NCBI RefSeq assembly: GCF_009604375.1
Contig: NZ_WEGH01000001.1
Span: 62,001 to 126,000, forward strand
Length of the DNA: 64,000 nt
Direction of reading: 5' to 3'
Origin: Actinomadura macrotermitis
Lineage (GTDB): Bacteria > Actinomycetota > Actinomycetes > Streptosporangiales > Streptosporangiaceae
A model generated the notes under the pieces. That model made no database searches. It was not told the DNA's origin and saw only the letters and a program-made list of their open reading frames with translations. Numbering within the stretch: the first letter of the stretch is position 1; every line of letters starts with the position of its first letter. The position numbers were made by a program, and so were the translations under genes. This document shows, piece after piece, positions 51,409-60,532 of this stretch.

Positions 51409-54351
51409 ATGCGGACGCCAGGTGAGCTGCTGGCCGATCTCTTCACCGACGACACCGACGATCCCGCTCCGTCAGGCACGTTGGGCAGACTCGGCGACCT
51501 GGACGTCATCGAGGTCCGCCGGGGCGGCATGGGCGAGGTCCTCATCTGCCGCTCGCAGGTCCTGGACGACGCGCTCGGCGCGGCCTCGGGAACGCTCGCC
51601 TACGCCTACAAGTCCTTCCAGCGGCAGTTCTTCTTCAGTCCGCAGGTCCGGTCGGCGTTCCTGCGCGAGGTGCGGCACTGGTCGCGGCTCTCGGGCGTCC
51701 CGCACATCATGCCCGTGCTCGGGTTGCGGACCCTCGACGACCGGCCGTTCGTGATCATGCCTGGTATCCGCGGGCCGCTGCGCACGCTGCGCGACGTCAT
51801 CGACCACCTCGAGCCCGGCCCTTGGTCGGCCGCCTTCCTGGCCGCACAGGTCGCCCTGGGCATGCAGTTGGCCGGTGAGCGGATCGACGGCCTCGTCCAC
51901 GGCGATCTCAAGCCCGAGAACGTCCTGCTGTTCGACAACCTCGCCTTCGTCTCGGACTTCGGGCTCGCCCGCGCCGCCGGCGAGAACCACGGGCTGACCA
52001 GCACTCCGGCCTACCGGGCGCCCGAACTCCTCGCCGGTCCCGCGGCCTCGAGCGTCGCCTCGGACGTCTACGCCTTCGGGGCGATGCTCTGGGAGCTGCT
52101 GACCGGCGGCCTCCCCGGCGCCGAGGCGCCCGGGGACGATCCGGGGCTCGCCGAGCTGGCCCGCTCCTGTCTGGCCGAGGACCCGGCGGAGCGTCCGGCG
52201 TCGTTCGCGGAGATCTACCATGCGATCCTGCGGATCGCGGGTGACCGGACCACCGGCCTCGTCACGCAGATCATGGAGGCGACGGCGCGGATCCACCACG
52301 TGCTGGCGTTCATGGCGCCGCTCCTCACCGCCGCGCGGATGACCAACCTGATCGCGCTCGAGCAGTACGACCTCGCGATCCAGGAGGCCGACGACGCCGC
52401 GGAGCCGACGGCGAGGATCCTGTCCCTGCGCGGGCACGCGCTGTCCCTGTCCGATCGCGACGAGGAGGCGCTCGCCGCCTTCGACCAGGCCCTCGCCCTC
52501 GGCCCGGACCAGGGGCTGGTCCTGGACTGCGTGGTGGGCCGCGGGCTGTCGCTCAAGCGGCTCGGCCGGTTCGACGAGGCCGCCGAGGTGCTCCGCAACG
52601 CCGCGATCGGCCTCCCGGACGGCCTTCGCGCCGAGGTCCTGGTCAACCTGGGAACCGTCCACCTGGAGCAGGGCGAGCCGGCACGCGCCCTTGCGGTCTT
52701 CCAGCTGGCCGCAAAGCTGCGCCCCGGCCTCTGGGCGGCCTGGGCCAACGTCGGCCAGGCGCTCGGCAGGATCGGCGATCACCGCGCGGCGCAGTCGGTC
52801 TACCGGCATGCGGTGCGGATGGCGCCGCAGGAGGAGATGCCGGCGCTGCTGCTGGCCGCGGTCTGCATGGACCATCTCGGCGAGATAGGCGCCGCCTGGG
52901 CCGTGCTGGAACAGATGGATCAGCAGGGGTTGTGGAGTTTCGACTGGGCGGCCCGCTCCTGGGCCTGCCTGCTGACCGACGAGCGGCTCGCCGACCGCGC
53001 CGCCCGCTTCGAGCGGCAGATCCGCGAGACCTGGCCCGCCGATGCCGACGCCATCGGCGAGCGGGCCCGCCAGATCCTGGCGGAAATGGAGGTTCCCGAC
53101 GAGTCCGGAAACGTCCCGGACGACCCCGGCCCCGAACCTCCCGCGGCCAAGCCCTACGCGGACTTCCTGAAAGACCTCCGGGAGAGCATGCCGGAGGGCA
53201 CCGAGGTGGGCTCGGGCGATCAGAACGGCTTCGAGCCGCCGTCCGACCCCGCCATCGCGGCCGGCTACACCGTCGCCCGGGACGGCCGGTACTTCCTCGG
53301 TATCCGCCAATACCAGACGAGCGGCTACCACTGCTTCGACTTCTACGGCCCGTCCGACGACGCCGCCTACCTGGACCGGCTCGCCGACTTCCTCACCCAG
53401 GCGGTCACCGCGCTGGAAACCGCGGAACCGGCCACCCGGCGCCGCGAGATCCCGCCCTACTACCATCGATGCCCGGCCTGCGGCGTCCTCGTGCTGACCG
53501 ACCGGACGCCGGGCGTCCTCCTGCGGTGCCGCGGTTGCGCCCAGAGCGCCCCGACGCAGCCGTTGCGCACCCCCGAGTTCGACGCCCTCGTCCAACGGGC
53601 CGCCGAGCACCTCGGATTCACGATCGCGGACGTCTCCGGATACGAGCAGCTCTTCCTCGCCGCACTCGACGACGAGCGGCTGGCCGAGCCGGCGATCATG
53701 CTCGCCGCGACGCTCGGTTTCACCCCGGTCGGCCTCCAGGCGCCCGCGCCGCGCGACCTCCTCGGCTGGATCCGCGCGAACCGGAGCCCGACGTTCGGCG
53801 ACCGCGAAACCCTCGTCGCGCTGCGCAAGACCGCCGCCGACGGCGCGCTGGCCTACCAGGGCGGCGGGACCCCGGATCTGGAGGAGCTGGAGTTCTTCCT
53901 GCGCACCACGCTCGGCCTGGTGCTGTCGGCCTCGGTCTTCTACGACCCCGACGGCGGAACCCCGATGGAGATGCGGCTCACCGACCGGCAGGAGGACCTG
54001 CTCCAGAGCATCCGGGCGGAGGTCGCGGCCGATCCGCACGACCTGGCGCTGCGGGTGGCGCTGGTCCGCCGGCTCCTCCGCCTCGGCCGGATCCGGGAGG
54101 CCCTCGAGGAGGCCGCGGAGTGCACGGAGCGCTGGCCCGAGGCGGCGGAGTCCTGGCTGGCCCGGGCCGAGGCGCAGGCGGCGGAGGGCGTCGCCGCGGA
54201 GGCCGTGGAGTCGGTGCGGCGGTCCCTGGCCGCCGATCCGGTGCAGCCCGGCGCCTACCGGCTTCTCGCGACCTGCCTGTTCCTGCTCGGCGACCAGGAA
54301 TCGGCCGCCGCCGCGATGCATCAGGCGATGGGACTCGGCGGAGGTAGCTGA
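51409..54351 (+). CDS. Ser/Thr protein kinase with TPR and zinc-ribbon domains
   Basis: A 980-residue protein. The kinase domain spans about residues 28-285, with a modified glycine loop RRGGMGEV, Lys68 in AYAYKSF, HGDLKPEN (Asp166; HGD replaces HRD), DFG Asp183 and YRAPELL, so it may be active. TPR-type helical repeats follow (about 340-560: ARILSLRGHALSLSDRDEEA, AEVLVNLGTVHLEQGEPARA). A variable central domain precedes a zinc ribbon, CPAC (688-691) and CRGC (707-710). More TPR-like helices form the C terminus. No transmembrane helix is visible. It heads a three-gene operon with a Clp-N-like and a TPR protein. Confidence 0.88.
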   Translation: MRTPGELLADLFTDDTDDPAPSGTLGRLGDLDVIEVRRGGMGEVLICRSQVLDDALGAASGTLAYAYKSFQRQFFFSPQVRSAFLREVRHWSRLSGVPHIMPVLGLRTLDDRPFVIMPGIRGPLRTLRDVIDHLEPGPWSAAFLAAQVALGMQLAGERIDGLVHGDLKPENVLLFDNLAFVSDFGLARAAGENHGLTSTPAYRAPELLAGPAASSVASDVYAFGAMLWELLTGGLPGAEAPGDDPGLAELARSCLAEDPAERPASFAEIYHAILRIAGDRTTGLVTQIMEATARIHHVLAFMAPLLTAARMTNLIALEQYDLAIQEADDAAEPTARILSLRGHALSLSDRDEEALAAFDQALALGPDQGLVLDCVVGRGLSLKRLGRFDEAAEVLRNAAIGLPDGLRAEVLVNLGTVHLEQGEPARALAVFQLAAKLRPGLWAAWANVGQALGRIGDHRAAQSVYRHAVRMAPQEEMPALLLAAVCMDHLGEIGAAWAVLEQMDQQGLWSFDWAARSWACLLTDERLADRAARFERQIRETWPADADAIGERARQILAEMEVPDESGNVPDDPGPEPPAAKPYADFLKDLRESMPEGTEVGSGDQNGFEPPSDPAIAAGYTVARDGRYFLGIRQYQTSGYHCFDFYGPSDDAAYLDRLADFLTQAVTALETAEPATRRREIPPYYHRCPACGVLVLTDRTPGVLLRCRGCAQSAPTQPLRTPEFDALVQRAAEHLGFTIADVSGYEQLFLAALDDERLAEPAIMLAATLGFTPVGLQAPAPRDLLGWIRANRSPTFGDRETLVALRKTAADGALAYQGGGTPDLEELEFFLRTTLGLVLSASVFYDPDGGTPMEMRLTDRQEDLLQSIRAEVAADPHDLALRVALVRRLLRLGRIREALEEAAECTERWPEAAESWLARAEAQAAEGVAAEAVESVRRSLAADPVQPGAYRLLATCLFLLGDQESAAAAMHQAMGLGGGS

Positions 54352-54354
54352 CCA

Positions 54355-55311
54355 ATGGATCCGTCCATGGCGCGCGCGGTCGGCTCCGCCGGTTCCGCGC
54401 TCTCGAAGTACGCGGTCCGCGCGGCGCTCGGCACCCCCCGCCGGCGCGCGCTGGAAGGCGTCTACCGGCAGGCGATCGAACATGCCGTCCGGAAGGTCGC
54501 GGCCGACGAGGGGACGACCGACTTCGACCTGCAGCACGCGGTGGGGCTCCTGGAACTGATGGTGGGCGCGGCGGCCGAAGGCGACCTTCCGCTGCTCGAC
54601 TCGGGCGTCGCGGCCGACGGGACGGCGCTGAGCCGGTGGCGGGAGATCGCGTCCGAGCAGGGCCTGGACGCCGGGACCTTCCCCCTCCCCTTCGAGAAGC
54701 TCATCGACCACCTCCTGAAGGGTGTGGCCGCCGAGGCGCTGCACACGGCGGTCGACGCCGAGGGCAACGCGCTGTTCCCCGCGGTCGCCGCGGCGCATCT
54801 CGCCGACCTGCGGCACAGCATGCGCACCCTGACCCGCACGATCGTCCCGGACGGACGTCTCCGCGCGGCCCTGGCCGCCGCCTACGCCTCCTGCCGTGAC
54901 CGCGACCGCATGCTCCACACACCCGACGTGCTCCTGGCCCTGATGCACCTGTCGGACGGCTCGGTGACGGCCTGTTTCGAGCGGGTCCGCACGGGGCTGG
55001 CGGGGCGGGTGACCGGCTCGCTGGAACGGTTCCAGGCCGCGCCGGTCGACACCTTCCAGCCGTTCGACTGGGTCGAGCGCCCGGAGATGCGGCAGGCGCA
55101 GCTGTACGCGTGGGTGCACGGTGCGGCCACCGTCAACGGGCCGCTCCTGCTCCTGGGCGTCCTGGACACCCCGTCCGGCACCCGGGACGCCCTGCTCACC
55201 GCCCTCGGCGACGGCGTCGAACCGCTGCGGCTCGCCGCGATCAGCCGGATCGATCCGATCACTCCCGCCAGGACCCCGGGCATCTTCTTCGAGGGGCTCG
55301 AGGACGCATGA
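54355..55311 (+). CDS. Clp-N-domain-like protein without ATPase
   Basis: A 318-residue protein four bases after the kinase gene. Residues about 165-215 (LRAALAAAYASCRDRDRMLH, TPDVLLALMHLSDGSVTACF) resemble a Clp N-terminal repeat, the adaptor and substrate-binding module of ClpA/C ATPases. A second, weaker copy may lie after about 230 (AWVHGAATVNGPLLLLGVLD). The N-terminal 150 residues are helical and unassigned. There is no AAA+ domain, so it could act as a decoy, adaptor or substrate-recognition subunit for the kinase-TPR partners. Its stop overlaps the next ATG. The family call is moderate. Confidence 0.7.
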   Translation: MDPSMARAVGSAGSALSKYAVRAALGTPRRRALEGVYRQAIEHAVRKVAADEGTTDFDLQHAVGLLELMVGAAAEGDLPLLDSGVAADGTALSRWREIASEQGLDAGTFPLPFEKLIDHLLKGVAAEALHTAVDAEGNALFPAVAAAHLADLRHSMRTLTRTIVPDGRLRAALAAAYASCRDRDRMLHTPDVLLALMHLSDGSVTACFERVRTGLAGRVTGSLERFQAAPVDTFQPFDWVERPEMRQAQLYAWVHGAATVNGPLLLLGVLDTPSGTRDALLTALGDGVEPLRLAAISRIDPITPARTPGIFFEGLEDA

Positions 55312-56579
55312 GCCTGGAGGAGATCTGGCGGGAGGCCGCCGCCGAGAGCCCGGAGGCCCGGCGGTTCCTGGCCGTCCACGAGAGCCGGGCCCTGCCCGTC
55401 CGCCCCGACGAACGGCCCGCGGACTCCGCGCGATCCCCCGGCCGGGACGGCTCAGAGCCGTTCATGGCCATCGAGATCGAGGTCCGGTTCGGCCCGTCGA
55501 TGATCCTGGGCCTGGTGACCGATCCCGAGCAGCGCATCGAGCTCTTCCGCACGCTCACCGACGTCCGGCCGCAGCACTACCGCACCGCCCTCGCCGAGGC
55601 GATCATGGAGCTCGCCGACCGGCTCGAGCGGGGCGGTGACCTCGACGGCGCGGTCCGCCGGATCGATGAGGCGATCGAGGTCTCGCGCCGGGTCGTCCGG
55701 CGGGACGCCGGGACGATCCTGGCCCGGATGCTGTTCCAGCGGGCGCGAGTGACGCTGCGGATCATCGGCCGCCACGAGGAGGCGCTCCCCTTCCTCCGGG
55801 AGGTGGGCATGCTCCCCGCCGACGACGGCACCGTCGAGGCCGCGCTCCGGCTCCGCCTGAAGCTGCTGGATGCCTACAGCCAGGGCGCCCTGATGGAGCG
55901 CAACCGCGACGAAGCGGTCGGCTACCTCGCCGAATACGCCGAAGCTCTGCGGGCGGCCGCCGAGCGGGACCCGTCGCACCTCCCCGACTTGGCGATGGCC
56001 CTGAACAACATCGCCGGCCAGTGCATGGAGCACGATCGGGAAGAGGGCCGGGCGGCCGCCCGGGAGGCCATCGCGATCCGGCGGAGGCTCGCCGCCGACG
56101 ATCCGGAGGAGTACCTCCCGGTCCTCGCGGCCGCCCTGCACAATCTCGGGCATCTCAGTTCGCGGTCGGGCGATCTGGAGACCGCCCGGTCGAGCCTGGC
56201 CGAGGCCGTCGAGATCCGCCGCAGCCTCGCCCGCATCGATTTCGCGAGGTTCGCTTCCCCACTGCTGCGGTCGCTCAGCAATCTCGTCGTCGCACTGGCG
56301 TCGTCCGGCCCGCCCGCGGTCGACGAACTGCTGAGCATCACGACCGAGGCCCGCGAGCTCTCCGAGGCGATCCTCTCGATCGCCCCGGACACCACTCACG
56401 ACGTCGCGTTCTGCCTGTTCTGGTTCGCCCGAGCCCGCGCGTTCGCGGCAAGCGACCTTCCCGCCGCCCGAACGGCCGTCGACACCCTTCTGACCACCTA
56501 CCGCCCCGACATCGAGCGTCTCGGCCTGCTCGAGCCGACGAAGCTCCTCGACGAGCACCTCCCCACCCACCCGAGCTGA
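55308..56579 (+). CDS. TPR-repeat protein
   Basis: A 423-residue soluble protein starting at the ATG overlapping the previous stop. Residues about 75-400 are tandem TPR-like helix pairs (LADRLERGGDLDGAVRRIDE, ALNNIAGQCMEHDREEGRAA, ALHNLGHLSSRSGDLETARS). These repeats usually bind peptide partners, here presumably the kinase-TPR or Clp-N protein. No catalytic motif is present. A perfect 7-bp hairpin 45 bases after the stop probably ends the operon. Confidence 0.85.
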   Translation: MSLEEIWREAAAESPEARRFLAVHESRALPVRPDERPADSARSPGRDGSEPFMAIEIEVRFGPSMILGLVTDPEQRIELFRTLTDVRPQHYRTALAEAIMELADRLERGGDLDGAVRRIDEAIEVSRRVVRRDAGTILARMLFQRARVTLRIIGRHEEALPFLREVGMLPADDGTVEAALRLRLKLLDAYSQGALMERNRDEAVGYLAEYAEALRAAAERDPSHLPDLAMALNNIAGQCMEHDREEGRAAAREAIAIRRRLAADDPEEYLPVLAAALHNLGHLSSRSGDLETARSSLAEAVEIRRSLARIDFARFASPLLRSLSNLVVALASSGPPAVDELLSITTEARELSEAILSIAPDTTHDVAFCLFWFARARAFAASDLPAARTAVDTLLTTYRPDIERLGLLEPTKLLDEHLPTHPS

Positions 56580-56623
56580 CGCGAGGTCACCTCTGGTCAG
56601 CGGCGCACCGGGACGGTCCTTAG

Positions 56624-56640
56624 CCGCTGGAGACCAGCGG
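56624..56640 (+). terminator. Hairpin after the kinase/Clp-N/TPR operon
   Basis: CCGCTGG-AGA-CCAGCGG is a perfect 7-bp stem with three-base loop, 45 bases past the TPR gene stop. There is no U-tract. Confidence 0.4.
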
Positions 56641-56794
56641 GCTGGCCCGGAGGTCTCAGGTCAGGCGCGACCTTGAACGCGTCGCCGTGGCCGGTGGCCG
56701 AGGGGGCATCGAGGACTCGGTAGCGCTGGTAGAACTTGGCGAGGGTGCGCGGCAAGGAGAACCTGCAAACGAGCGTTCTCGGCGACCAGGCCGT

Positions 56795-59218
56795 CTACTC
56801 TTGGCCGCCCATCTGGTTCCGCCAGTACGCCAGGCTGCTGCGGATGCTGTTGGTGCGCGGATGGCCGGGGCCGAGCACTCGTTCCGCGTCGACGAGTAGT
56901 TCTGCAAAGGATGTGGCTGCACCCGGCGCATCTCCTGTTTGTCCGCGCCAGAAGGCGACGCTAGAGCGGGCCACAAGGGTCTCGAGATGGTCAGGACCTA
57001 GCACCCGCTCCATGTCGGCGAGAAGGGCCTCGAAGGTGGCGGCACCGGTCGGGTCTCCGACTTCGCCTCGCCATCGTGCCAGGTTGCCGCCTGCGATCAG
57101 GGTGTCGCGGTGGTCGGGACCCAGCACCCGCTCCATGTCGGCGAGCACCTCCTCTGTCGCGGTGACCGCAGCCGCCGCGTCGCCCGCTTCGCCTCGCCAT
57201 CGTGCCAGCAGGCTCCGCTGGATGAGGATCAGGTGGTCGTCAGGGCCGAACGCCCGCGTCACGGCAGGGAGCAGCTTCTCCAGTGCTGCGGCTGCTCCCG
57301 CTGAGTCACCGGCAGCCCCCAGCCAGTACACGAGGTTGCCGGTGATGGCGACGATGAGGTCGGGATCGGAGCCGGGGTCCAGCACGCGCATCGCGTCCGC
57401 GAACAGCTCATGGAATGCGACGATCGCACCCGCCACGTCCCCCGCCAGGCCCCGACACACCGCCAAGTAGTTACGGACGATGAGTACATCAGGGTGGTCG
57501 GGACCGAGGTGACGTAAGGCGGTCGCATGCAGGTCGGTGAAGACAGGGATGGCGGTGGTGAACTGCCCGGCCTGGTAGAGGCTGTCGGCGGCGTGGATCA
57601 GCACCGTGGGGAGACCGTCGGCGGAGTTCCACAGCGCGGTACCGGCGGCTTGGCCGAGGGCGGCGGTGTTGGCGCGAAGGATCCGGCTGAGCTCCTCGAA
57701 CTCGGGCTTTGCCTCTGGCCACACATGAAGGAGCGCGTCTGCGGCAGTGTCAGCGAGAGCCGCGAACAGTTCGGGGCCGAGATCCGGCTGGGCGGCGAGG
57801 TTTTCGCGGGTGGCGCGTTGCACGAGTTGGTGGACGCGGACTTCGTGGTGGATCGCGCTGCGGTCGTGGTCGATCAAGCTGTACCGGTGCAGCGTCCGCA
57901 ACGCCTTGCCCACCATTGCCGCGTCGACTGCTTGGGCTCGGATCGGTTGGTGGCTGGTGAGGTGGTCCAATGCGGGCGGGCTGGACAGGACGGTGTGGGG
58001 TATCCCCGCGGAATCCAGCACGCTGGCCAGTTGCAGGACCGGTTTGGCGAGTCCGGCCGGGTGGGCGGCATCGGCCTGGTCGATGGACAGGTTCCAGGTG
58101 GCGGTGACGATCTGCTGGTGGTCGTCTGTCAGGTGCCCCTCCTCGGGGACCACGTCCTTCAGCAGTTCGGTCGCCAGCAGATTCCGGTAGTCCCCCGGGG
58201 TGATCTCCATGTTGGCGATGTAGGCGGCGGCCTGGGCCAGCGCCAGCGGCAGATGTCCCAGGCCACCGGCCAGCGCCCTGCGGTCGGCGGCGTCAGCGCG
58301 TTCTTCGAGCCTGGCCCTGAGATAGGAGTCGGCTTCCTGGGGGGTGTAGATGCCGATCTCGAGGAAGTGGTGATCGGCGCGGGCCAAGGCGGCCTCGCGC
58401 AGCCGGGTGGTGACCACTACCCGGCCACCGGCCGCCGAGGTGCCGGCGGGCGGCCACAGCCCGTTCACATCCGCCGGGCGCTGCACGTCGTCCAAGACCA
58501 CCAGCCAGCGGCGGTCGGTCGTGGTCTCCGCCCACACCAGGAACTTCTCGGCGGCCTTCCTGGCGTCCTCGTGGCCGGCCGGGACCAGGCCTAGTTCCCT
58601 CGCCGTCTCGGCATAGGCGGAGATGATGCCGTCGCGCGACCTCGCGTTCACCCACACCAGCACCTCGACCCCGGTCTTCCAGGCGTCGCGAGCGTAGGCG
58701 GCCGCCAGCTGGGTCTTGCCGACCCCGCCCATCCCCGCCAGCACCTGCGTCAGCGCCACCGTTTCGCCTGCCCCTGCCGCCGCCCGCATCCGCTCGGCGA
58801 CCTGGCGGTCCTGGAAACAATCGGCCGGCCGCGGGATCCGACCGACGCGGATCCGCTCCAGCACCAACGACCTCGGCCCCGGCGGATGCTCACGGTGCGG
58901 ACGGCCGCCGCTCTTACGCTCGGCCCGCGCCCGCCCCCGAACCCTCTCCCACCAGCCATCATCGGCGCAGATGAACTCCGGCGCCCGCTCCCGGGCCCGG
59001 TGTCTCAGGAACACCACCAACCAGCCCGCGACCGCCGGATCGGCAGGAACGCGGCGGCCGTTCAGCCACTCGCTCCACGACGACGACGTCACCCTCAACG
59101 GAGGCCTCTGCGCCTTGGCCTGCCGCTCGATCGTCTCACCGGTCGGTTTACCGGCCGCCGTCCACAACTCCCGCAGCGCCTGCGCCCACACCTGCGTCCA
59201 ATCCAGCGGTTCACCCAC
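56795..59218 (-). CDS. HTH-NB-ARC-TPR (STAND) signalling ATPase
   Basis: An 807-residue protein. The N-terminal 100 residues form an HTH-like domain (ERQAKAQRPPLRVTSSSWSE, WLNGRRVPADPAVAGWL). The NB-ARC module (about 135-480) has Walker A GMGGVGKTQ (Lys168), Walker B WLVVLDDV, VVVTTRLRE and GLGHLPLALAQAAAYI (GLPL-like motif). The C-terminal 300 residues are kinesin-light-chain-type TPRs with a repeated RVLGPDH phrase about every 45 residues. STAND proteins switch and oligomerise on ligand detection, and many act in conflict or defence. A small membrane peptide gene is divergent from it. Confidence 0.9.
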   Translation of the reverse strand: MGEPLDWTQVWAQALRELWTAAGKPTGETIERQAKAQRPPLRVTSSSWSEWLNGRRVPADPAVAGWLVVFLRHRARERAPEFICADDGWWERVRGRARAERKSGGRPHREHPPGPRSLVLERIRVGRIPRPADCFQDRQVAERMRAAAGAGETVALTQVLAGMGGVGKTQLAAAYARDAWKTGVEVLVWVNARSRDGIISAYAETARELGLVPAGHEDARKAAEKFLVWAETTTDRRWLVVLDDVQRPADVNGLWPPAGTSAAGGRVVVTTRLREAALARADHHFLEIGIYTPQEADSYLRARLEERADAADRRALAGGLGHLPLALAQAAAYIANMEITPGDYRNLLATELLKDVVPEEGHLTDDHQQIVTATWNLSIDQADAAHPAGLAKPVLQLASVLDSAGIPHTVLSSPPALDHLTSHQPIRAQAVDAAMVGKALRTLHRYSLIDHDRSAIHHEVRVHQLVQRATRENLAAQPDLGPELFAALADTAADALLHVWPEAKPEFEELSRILRANTAALGQAAGTALWNSADGLPTVLIHAADSLYQAGQFTTAIPVFTDLHATALRHLGPDHPDVLIVRNYLAVCRGLAGDVAGAIVAFHELFADAMRVLDPGSDPDLIVAITGNLVYWLGAAGDSAGAAAALEKLLPAVTRAFGPDDHLILIQRSLLARWRGEAGDAAAAVTATEEVLADMERVLGPDHRDTLIAGGNLARWRGEVGDPTGAATFEALLADMERVLGPDHLETLVARSSVAFWRGQTGDAPGAATSFAELLVDAERVLGPGHPRTNSIRSSLAYWRNQMGGQE

Positions 59219-59419
59219 GACCGTGCCCTCTTCCTGATCGCCCCGGATCCGGCCAAGCCCCCTCCGGAAAACCCGAGGCGCGCCCGGCGACCCAGGTCAC
59301 CAGCGTGTCCCGCCTTGACCCCCGACAGAAGACAAACCGGAAAACCCGCCGGACAAGGTCAATCGGTGGCACCAGGCCCCAACACCGGCAGCGGGCCGCC
59401 ACCGAAAGGAACAACCGCC

Positions 59420-59545
59420 ATGTCCCGACGTACCTACCTGCGCCGCCTCGCCGACATCGCCGCCCGGGCCGCCATCCGCGGCGCCGCAACCGCCGCCGGC
59501 ACCAGCCTCGTCGCCCTGCTGTCCTGGTGGATCACCCGCCACTGA
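59420..59545 (+). CDS. Small membrane peptide, 41 aa
   Basis: The ATG at 59420 has AAAGGA nine bases upstream. The peptide begins MSRRTYLRRLADIAARAAIR (basic), continues with a single hydrophobic helix (about 20-36, rich in A, G, L) and ends SWWITRH. It aligns with the C-terminal 40 residues of the peptide at 45200-45433. It is divergent from the NB-ARC-TPR gene with a 201-bp gap. Size, charge and helix resemble membrane-active peptides, but toxicity is not shown by the sequence. Confidence 0.65.
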   Translation: MSRRTYLRRLADIAARAAIRGAATAAGTSLVALLSWWITRH

Positions 59546-59689
59546 CAGACCACCACAAAGCGGTCCGTGCACGCCTAGATCGTTGATGGGAAGTTGCCGA
59601 ACCTGGTGCGGACACGATGAAGGGCGCCCATGGTCGGTGCGTGAAGACTGATCTGGACGCCCTTCTGACCGCACTCTAGGTTCATCTGG

Positions 59690-60530
59690 ACGATCACGTC
59701 CTGCCTTCGCCGCGACAGCGGCAGCCGGGGCCGGCCCCGGCTGCCGACCGATGCCGAACTGGTCTGCGTGGCCCACTCCAAGATGATGCGGGCCTGATGA
59801 ACGGCCGGATCGGCGCCGATGGCGTCGTAGGCGGCTTGGGCGTGGGTGAGGAAGTATTCGCCGAGCTGGCGGGCGTCGGCGAGGGTGGCGGCGGTGAGGG
59901 GATGTTCTGCGGCGCGAGTATGTGGGTGGCGATGTGCAGCAGTGCGGCCAAGCGGACCACGACACCGGTCCACTCCCCCATGTAGGCCAGGTCACCGGTG
60001 CCCGGGGCCAACCGGAGTTCGATCGTGCCGAGCAGGTCGGTGACGGCGTCGTGGGCCTCGGCAGTGCGGGTGAGGCTGATCGGACGCCGTGCGGGCGTAG
60101 TCGTCCGCCAAGTGCGCAGGTACGGGGTCGGGTCGGGTGTTGCAGCGTCCGAGCAGGGATTCGGGCATGGACACCAGCAGGCGCCCGAGCAGGCCCTGCT
60201 CACGGAACTCGGGGGTGTCGCCGAGTTCCGTGAGCACCCCCGGCTGCAGATACACCCCGATGGTGAGGGTGGCGGCGTCGATGCGCTCGGACGCGCGCCC
60301 GATGCGTTCGATGCGGATTTCCTCACCCGCGCGCCCAGACAGCACGGCGCTCAGGTCGGGGGGCCGGAGTACCTGCCGCCCTCGGGCGCCAGCACCGCGT
60401 ACCGGCCGTTCTGCTCGGCCAGGCGTGAAGTGACCTTTTCCATGGTGGAGTCGTTGCCGCCGAACAGTGCCGGTTCCGTGGTCTCCTCCAGCACCACGCG
60501 GGCGACGGCGGCCTTCCTCGGCTGCCAGGC
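59690..60530 (-). pseudogene. DUF3987 (YfjI-like) gene remnant
   Basis: Fragments appear in the order expected for DUF3987 proteins but in at least three frames: FGGNDSTMEKVTSRLAEQNG near 60420, LSGRAGEEIRIERIGRASER with TIGVYLQPGVLTELGDTPEF and LGRLLVSMPESLLGR near 60150-60350, VRLAALLHIATHILA near 59930, and LGEYFLTHAQAAYDAIGADP near 59830. The N-terminal half is absent. Full-length members occur in actinomycete integrative elements and plasmids and are linked to replication or primase genes, so this supports a mobile origin for the island. Confidence 0.8.
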
Positions 60531-60532
60531 GG

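Noticed and set aside
51472-55119. Open frame of 1215 codons antisense to the kinase-TPR and Clp-N-like genes
   Set aside because: Composition-driven; the sense strand has clear kinase, zinc-ribbon and TPR motifs.
56641-56794. Coding fragment TLAKFYQRYRVLDAPSATG on the minus strand after the NB-ARC gene
   Set aside because: It reads well for about 45 codons but I cannot match it to a family or a start, so it is not called.
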